A DNA stretch of 64,000 nt from the NCBI GenBank assembly GCA_033717875.1, contig JADDKJ010000011.1, positions 24,950 to 88,949 on the forward strand. Direction: 5' to 3'. Positions 59,655-64,000 of the stretch are shown here, one piece after another. The notes under the pieces are model-generated. The model searched no databases, was not told the DNA's origin, and saw only the letters and a list, made by a program, of their open reading frames with translations. The DNA is from SBBG01 sp033717875 (lineage in GTDB: Bacteria > Pseudomonadota > Gammaproteobacteria > Ga0077554 > Ga007554). Position 1 is the first letter of the stretch, and every line of letters starts with the position of its first letter. A program made the translations under genes and the position numbers.

Positions 59655-61292
59655 TCACTTGTTTCCCTTTACACCTTTCGGCTTCGGCGTCGGGCATATC
59701 TTTGTTTTGGCGAAGGTCTCATCAACGTCAATCTTCAAGATCTCAACATTGAAGCCGAATCCCTCTAGAACCTTGCGCGTGTTATTGAGATTGACGCGAG
59801 AAAAGAACGGAAGGTATAGCTCCCCCGGCGCATCGCTAATCACGGCATAGACAACTGTGTACTCCTTCTCCTTCGGTCGAGCAGCAACATCGATGAGTGC
59901 GTCGAACGGGTTTGGCAGTTTCTCTTTCACCTTCCTGCGAAACTCCGCATCGATTTGCAGCAATTGACCCGACACAAACCCTTGTGAGAAGAGGTGACTG
60001 AATACGCTTGATTTGCCGTAGACCTTTACGTGCACGAGTTGCTTGTGGATGGAAAAGAGATCACATACTTCCACTTGTCCGTGCCCTCCCCCATGCGAGA
60101 TCTTGTTTCTATCATCAAGCAGCGCATACGTATCCGGATAGGTCGCGCAAACATTCTGGTTGTACTTTCCCTCACCACCACCTGCGTATACCGGCAGAAC
60201 CAAGCCCGACCTTTTTATCTTCTTGAACTCATCATTGGTCCGATCGACGAAGCTCTTACTTACGTTAAACCACTTCCCGTCATTCAGGATGTACTTCTTG
60301 CCGTCATAGTCCACCTCGGCGTACAGGCACTTGTATACTGCCCACTGCTTGAATACATGCTTGTGATCGGCATCAGAGCAGAACACGTGTCGCTGCTTGA
60401 GAAGCTCGACTGTAACGGGCTGTCCGTTCAGAGTGGACAGGTAGCCGTCCAGGTCGATATCGGGGTGAAGAATGTGTTTCCCTCCCGTATACATGAAACC
60501 GCTAACGAGATTCCAATCTATGATCTCCGGTATTGCAAGCCACAGATTTGAGAAGTCCTTCTTTGCAAACTTCTCTTCCACGCATGCCTCAAGGGCCGTT
60601 ATGAGCGCCGAAGAATTCTTCACAACCGAGATGTTGTTCACCCAGTCATAATCTGTCTCGCTCAAATCCTGTTCGAACTTCTCTTTGTAGAGTTTCAGCA
60701 GATGGGGCAAATCCGACAGGTCCATCCGAACTGCGACGGACAGAGAATCCGTGCCGGTCATTCTGGTGCCAAGCCGCGATTCCCTTGGAGCTCCGACGAT
60801 GGCCTTCAGCATGTCCTGTTCAACGTCAAGACCGAATTGATCGACTGTCGTCTCTTGCCCGGACTGGATTCTTGTGTGACTCTGGATTGCGTCTAGCGCC
60901 TGACTGTCGACGCATCTAAAGCTTTCCTTGTCGACTGAGTTGAGTGCCACAAGGAGCCCAAAGCGTTCTTCGCAAACATCATCCTCAAGTAGGAAACGCC
61001 CTCCCTGCCCGAACGTTAGGATGAAGTACCGCCCGTCAACCTTGAGAACAAAAGCAGCCGACACCCCAGCCGCCTTGCCAATCTGCCCCACGTCCATGAC
61101 ATCCCTGAACAACTCAGTCCACTTGGGGGACTCTGGATGCGGCGCCTTCCAGTAGAGGTATCCTTTCCCAACACCCGAGATAGGAACCTCCGCCGGACCT
61201 TCAAAGCCATCTTTGATTATCTGATCGCGGCGAGTGACAGTCTCCTTAGCGAGGTGGATACTCAGGTGTACGATTTTCTTTTCCTTGTCCAT
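59655..61292 (-). CDS. TIGR04141 (DUF6119) family protein
   Basis: 545 residues. MDKEKKIVHLSIHLAKE, SAAFVLKVDGRYFILTFGQGGRFLL and RIQSGQETTVDQFGLDVEQDMLKAIVG are hallmarks of this sporadically distributed family seen beside restriction and other defence genes. No catalytic motif is recognisable. The gene is clearly less GC-rich than its neighbours, indicating separate acquisition. GAGGAG precedes the start. Confidence 0.85.
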   Translation of the reverse strand: MDKEKKIVHLSIHLAKETVTRRDQIIKDGFEGPAEVPISGVGKGYLYWKAPHPESPKWTELFRDVMDVGQIGKAAGVSAAFVLKVDGRYFILTFGQGGRFLLEDDVCEERFGLLVALNSVDKESFRCVDSQALDAIQSHTRIQSGQETTVDQFGLDVEQDMLKAIVGAPRESRLGTRMTGTDSLSVAVRMDLSDLPHLLKLYKEKFEQDLSETDYDWVNNISVVKNSSALITALEACVEEKFAKKDFSNLWLAIPEIIDWNLVSGFMYTGGKHILHPDIDLDGYLSTLNGQPVTVELLKQRHVFCSDADHKHVFKQWAVYKCLYAEVDYDGKKYILNDGKWFNVSKSFVDRTNDEFKKIKRSGLVLPVYAGGGEGKYNQNVCATYPDTYALLDDRNKISHGGGHGQVEVCDLFSIHKQLVHVKVYGKSSVFSHLFSQGFVSGQLLQIDAEFRRKVKEKLPNPFDALIDVAARPKEKEYTVVYAVISDAPGELYLPFFSRVNLNNTRKVLEGFGFNVEILKIDVDETFAKTKICPTPKPKGVKGNK

Positions 61293-61324
61293 GTACTTGG
61301 TACTCCTCGCTAGGTCTTTTCCGT

Positions 61325-61444
61325 TTAGGCGCTCTCGTCTGTCGCAACCCGTTTTGGCGGAAGTTCACCCCCTTTGCTCTTTCGATCGGGGAAGTAGCTC
61401 CAGCGCGTCAGCACTTCGAACAAGAAGTTCGCATCCACGCTCAC
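61325..61444 (-). CDS. 39-residue protein translated from the end of hsdS
   Basis: A GTG at 61444 overlaps the hsdS stop (GTGA) and has GGAGG 8 nt upstream. It encodes MSVDANFLFEVLTRWSYFPD then RKSKGGELPPKRVATDESA. The core LFEVLTRWSYFPD...ELPP looks like a conserved sequence I associate with N-termini of other bacterial proteins, but I cannot name the family securely. It fills the gap between hsdS and the TIGR04141 gene. Confidence 0.65.
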   Translation of the reverse strand: MSVDANFLFEVLTRWSYFPDRKSKGGELPPKRVATDESA

Positions 61445-62706
61445 ACCCTTGCCTCCACTTCACTCTCTGCAACAGGCACGCGCAGTTCGCCCGAGAGGAG
61501 TTTGGGGAGGAGCGCGTCGCGCATCTCAGACAGAGTTCGGGATTCCAGCGCGATCTGTCGAATCTCAGCAAAGATGGGACTCGCCTGTGTCTCAAATAAG
61601 TCGACGATATGCGTGGGCGGGACAAGCACAATCTGGCTGCCGACCAAGTTAGTGTTGAGATTCTTTTGTACTGAACCATCGGCGACATGAATCAGGTGAT
61701 CTGCCAACTCGATGAGCAAGTGATACAGATATAGCTTGGTTATCGATCGGAGGTTCTTGAAGTACAACCATCCGTCATGTATGCAACCATGTATTTCAAC
61801 GAAGATCGGTACCCCGCATGTTGCACTATTTGACAGAATGAGATCGCCGGGAGCCACTGTCACGCTTTTGCAGACTCCTTCCGTCTTTAATTTTTCCTTC
61901 GTCTCAAACAAGAAAGGACCCACTGCACCAGTAGCATCCGCGATTTTTATCCACGGCACGTCGCCATTCATAAAATCATTGATCGGTCGAGGCGAGGCAC
62001 CACGCCCAAGTGTACAAATCTCAGAGAGCGGCTTCCTCCCCCACCCCTCTGGAATCTCGCCGAGTTCGGAATCGACGAGGCGGTCGGGGAAGCGGGCGAG
62101 GAGGTCGGGGGTGAGGCCGAGGCGGCGGCAGATGGATTCTGGCGCTTCGCCGCTGGCTTTGGCGCGGACGGGGTCGAAGTCGACGAACCAGGACTTGAAG
62201 ATCACCCGCGCGATGGCTTCCAGCGTTTCGTTCATGCGGCGGTTGAGTTCGATCTTGTCGTCGAGCGTGCCGAGTATGTGGGCGATGGCACGTTGTTCTT
62301 CGACTGATGGATGCGCGACAGGAATCTTGTTCAGGTTGCCTTGAGTAAGTTTGGGCATTACCGCGCCGGTGAGGTACGGACCGATATCCAATGCCCGAAT
62401 GGCGTACATCAAGAATCGAGTATCAGCGTGGTCGTTACCCGTTACGATATGGGCGTGATTGTTGACCCACGACTTACCACGAGCCATGAATGCAATTGGA
62501 GTTTGGCGAGTACGAAGATTCTCGCCATCCTCGGCTACCAGCAGATAGTCACCGTCAATTAGGTAGTCACTGACGTAATCGACAATGCCTGAGGCTCCGT
62601 AGTATGGATAGGGGCCGGGCTTGCGGTCGGCCTCTTTAACCGGACGCCGCTTACCGTCGTGATTGACGGTCAGCTCTCCAAGAGGAGTCGTATGCCACTC
62701 ACTCAT
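61441..62706 (-). CDS. hsdS: type I restriction specificity subunit S
   Basis: 421 residues with two target-recognition domains (about 1-140 and 210-365) separated by conserved helices (RRMNETLEAIARVIFKSWFVDFDPVRAK, about 155-185). VAHPSVEEQRAIAHILGTLDDKIELNRR is the typical end of a first domain. The DNA of the recognition domains is AT-richer than that of the helical linker, as expected when domains are exchanged. It overlaps the DUF1016 stop by 8 nt. Confidence 0.95.
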   Translation of the reverse strand: MSEWHTTPLGELTVNHDGKRRPVKEADRKPGPYPYYGASGIVDYVSDYLIDGDYLLVAEDGENLRTRQTPIAFMARGKSWVNNHAHIVTGNDHADTRFLMYAIRALDIGPYLTGAVMPKLTQGNLNKIPVAHPSVEEQRAIAHILGTLDDKIELNRRMNETLEAIARVIFKSWFVDFDPVRAKASGEAPESICRRLGLTPDLLARFPDRLVDSELGEIPEGWGRKPLSEICTLGRGASPRPINDFMNGDVPWIKIADATGAVGPFLFETKEKLKTEGVCKSVTVAPGDLILSNSATCGVPIFVEIHGCIHDGWLYFKNLRSITKLYLYHLLIELADHLIHVADGSVQKNLNTNLVGSQIVLVPPTHIVDLFETQASPIFAEIRQIALESRTLSEMRDALLPKLLSGELRVPVAESEVEARV

Positions 62707-63829
62707 CCCCGCCCCCCAACTCCTCCACCGCCCTATGCAGGAAGGCCGCCATTTCTTCCTTGCCCGGCAGTTGCACCTGGTAGCGCGAGACGAACAGCTT
62801 GTTGCTCATGCCGGCCAGGGCGTACTCGACCAGTTCGTGGTTCTTGCGCGTGCAGAGCAGGATGCCGATGGGCGGCTGGTCGCCCTCGCTCATTTCGTTT
62901 TGCTGGTAATAGCCGACATAGCTGTTGAGCTGTCCCAGGTGTTCGTGTTTGAAGGCGTCGTTCTTGAGTTCGACCAGCACGTGGCATTTGAGGATGCGGT
63001 GGTAGAACACCAGGTCAACGAAGAAATGTTCGCCGCCGATGAGCAGGCGCTTTTGCCGCGCCTCGAAGCAGAAGCCGTGGCCGAGTTCGAGCAGGAAATC
63101 TTGCAGCTTGTCGAGCAGGGCGTCTTCGAGATGGCCTTCGCTCATCACTTCCTGCGACTTGAGGCCGAGGAATTCGAATAGGTAAGGATCGCGGATCACT
63201 GACCGGCCTTGTTGAGACTCGGCCTGGGCATGGGCGAGGCGTGCCAGCGCCTCCTGGTCGGCGGAGAGGCCGCTGCGCTGAAAATACTGGGTGGCGATCT
63301 GGCGCTTGAGTTCGCGCACCGACCAGTTGCCGCGCAGGGCTTCGGCTTCGTAGAAGCGGCGCTGGAATGGGTTTTCCAGCTCCACCAGTTGCTCAAAGTG
63401 GCTGTAGGAAAGGCGACCGATCAGCTTTTCCGCATCCAGTGCTGGCGCATCCGGGAATTGTGCGGACAGTGTCCGCACTTTTTCTTCCAGCAGCGGGCGG
63501 GATACGACCTGGGCAGATAGTGCGGACGCTGTCCGCACTATCTGGGGATAGGCGCGGTAAAAGGCCAGATAGCCATAAAGCTGGCGGCGTCCGGTGTTGC
63601 TGACAGACTGTTCGCGCAACGCTCTGGATAGTTCCGTCAACAGCTTGTCGCCATAGCTGGCGCGATCCGCGCCTTGCAGTTCGAATTCGGCGATGTGGTA
63701 GCCGATGAACCAGTTGCGCAGGGTGAGGCTAACATTGACGGCACGGCTGGCCTGCTCGGCCAGCGCGGCATCGGCCTGCCGGATCGCGGCAACCAGCCCG
63801 TCGAAATTCAGCGCGTCAGAGGCCATCAC
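62699..63829 (-). CDS. DUF1016/YhcG-type PD-(D/E)xK nuclease-family protein
   Basis: 376 residues; M1 or M2 are both possible starts. The N-terminal DUF1016_N region (about 10-160) includes RNWFIGYHIAEFE and LTELSRALREQ; the C-terminal nuclease domain (about 195-350) has GGEHFFVDLVFYHRILKCHVLVELKNDAFKHEHLGQLNSYVGYY with the D...ELK pattern. Such genes are frequent in type I restriction loci. It is the first gene of the island operon in the window. Confidence 0.93.
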   Translation of the reverse strand: MMASDALNFDGLVAAIRQADAALAEQASRAVNVSLTLRNWFIGYHIAEFELQGADRASYGDKLLTELSRALREQSVSNTGRRQLYGYLAFYRAYPQIVRTASALSAQVVSRPLLEEKVRTLSAQFPDAPALDAEKLIGRLSYSHFEQLVELENPFQRRFYEAEALRGNWSVRELKRQIATQYFQRSGLSADQEALARLAHAQAESQQGRSVIRDPYLFEFLGLKSQEVMSEGHLEDALLDKLQDFLLELGHGFCFEARQKRLLIGGEHFFVDLVFYHRILKCHVLVELKNDAFKHEHLGQLNSYVGYYQQNEMSEGDQPPIGILLCTRKNHELVEYALAGMSNKLFVSRYQVQLPGKEEMAAFLHRAVEELGGGDE

Positions 63830-63929
63830 TCAACTCCGGAAGGTTTTTTGGCCCAACTGATTTCTGCCTCTTTTGAAATTTGAGTGGGTAGTCATATAGT
63901 AGCGCCCCTGATCAGCCAGTGACCTGACC

Positions 63930-64000
63930 ATGATGAGTGAAAAGCTTTTTGAGACAGCCTTGGGCATTACCGAGCCGTGGTACGTAGCGGATGTTGATCT
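63930..64000 (+). CDS. ISL3-family transposase, N-terminal part
   Basis: The frame opens MMSEKLFETALGITEPWYV and continues ADVD to the window end. LFETALGITEPWYV is the standard beginning of ISL3-type DDE transposases. Only 23 residues are visible. It lies divergent from and 100 bp upstream of the DUF1016 gene, where hsdM might be expected. No terminal repeat could be defined. Confidence 0.75.
   Translation, partial: MMSEKLFETALGITEPWYVADVD

Noticed and set aside
1..64000. tRNA, rRNA, CRISPR array, prophage
   Set aside because: I looked for clover-leaf arms, rRNA core motifs, evenly spaced direct repeats and phage structural genes and saw none.

Overview
The window reads as a chromosomal segment of a free-living gammaproteobacterium (GC-rich, dense coding, few RNA signals). 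The evidence is gene order: lpxK-msbA-exbD-exbB-comEC-DUF2062-lolD-lolC, dnaQ-rnhA-methyltransferase-gloB-mltD, hrcA-grpE-dnaK-dnaJ divergent from nadK-recN, and alaC-hom-thrC. A PEP-CTERM protein and a GlyGly-CTERM-like protein suggest an environmental, exopolysaccharide-making lineage, perhaps Chromatiales/Acidiferrobacterales-like; that placement is inference. No tRNA, rRNA or CRISPR array was seen.

Layout. 0-9.1 kb: lipid A and envelope export operon (lpxK, msbA, exbD, exbB), comEC, a DUF2062 membrane protein, and the lipoprotein-release transporter lolD-lolC. 9.2-12.8 kb: a RHH/PIN toxin-antitoxin pair with its own palindromic operator, an FKBP isomerase, a small membrane protein and a large exported ankyrin protein. 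13-18 kb: dnaQ, rnhA, a methyltransferase, gloB, mltD. 18-22.4 kb: a PEP-CTERM protein behind a near-consensus sigma-54 promoter, a soluble two-component system, and an exported protein built from two copies of one domain. 22.6-30.5 kb: the heat-shock cluster with a CIRCE operator and a sigma-32-type promoter, then nadK and recN. 30.5-42.8 kb: DUF4336 and MarR with twin operators, prfC, ffh, threonine and alanine enzymes, and a 0.6-kb structured region around a 27-residue membrane peptide. 42.9-49.9 kb: a beta-helix surface protein, a DUF1538-DUF1538-PII-CBS operon and a membrane-anchored FMN/Fe-S glutamate-synthase-like enzyme. 49.9-51.4 kb: a TIGR04255-antitoxin-PIN trio. 51.5-54.8 kb: clpB and a DUF6933 protein. 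54.8-64 kb: a type I restriction island (DUF1016, hsdS, a 39-aa protein, TIGR04141, an hsdR-like 48-aa fragment, an AlbA_2/Schlafen protein, hsdR) with no hsdM in view and an ISL3-type transposase starting at the edge.

The most unusual feature is a set of dispersed long palindromes. Four full copies of about 178 bp fold end to end into one hairpin; the arms differ between copies but keep pairing (compensatory changes). One copy is flanked by a 5-bp duplication, and removing it restores an in-frame start for the downstream gene behind a good ribosome site. A second copy split the sigma-32 promoter of dnaK, also with a 5-bp duplication. A third ends directly at a start codon and supplies its ribosome site. 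A second family (14157, 40463, 45394) shows the same variable-arm design, and a third family of short hairpins follows stop codons.

Together the genes are mostly core envelope, proteostasis, DNA-replication/repair and amino-acid functions, interrupted by accessory islands (toxin-antitoxin pairs, restriction island) and by the palindromic elements, which repeatedly sit at gene starts, stops or promoters and may alter expression of housekeeping operons.
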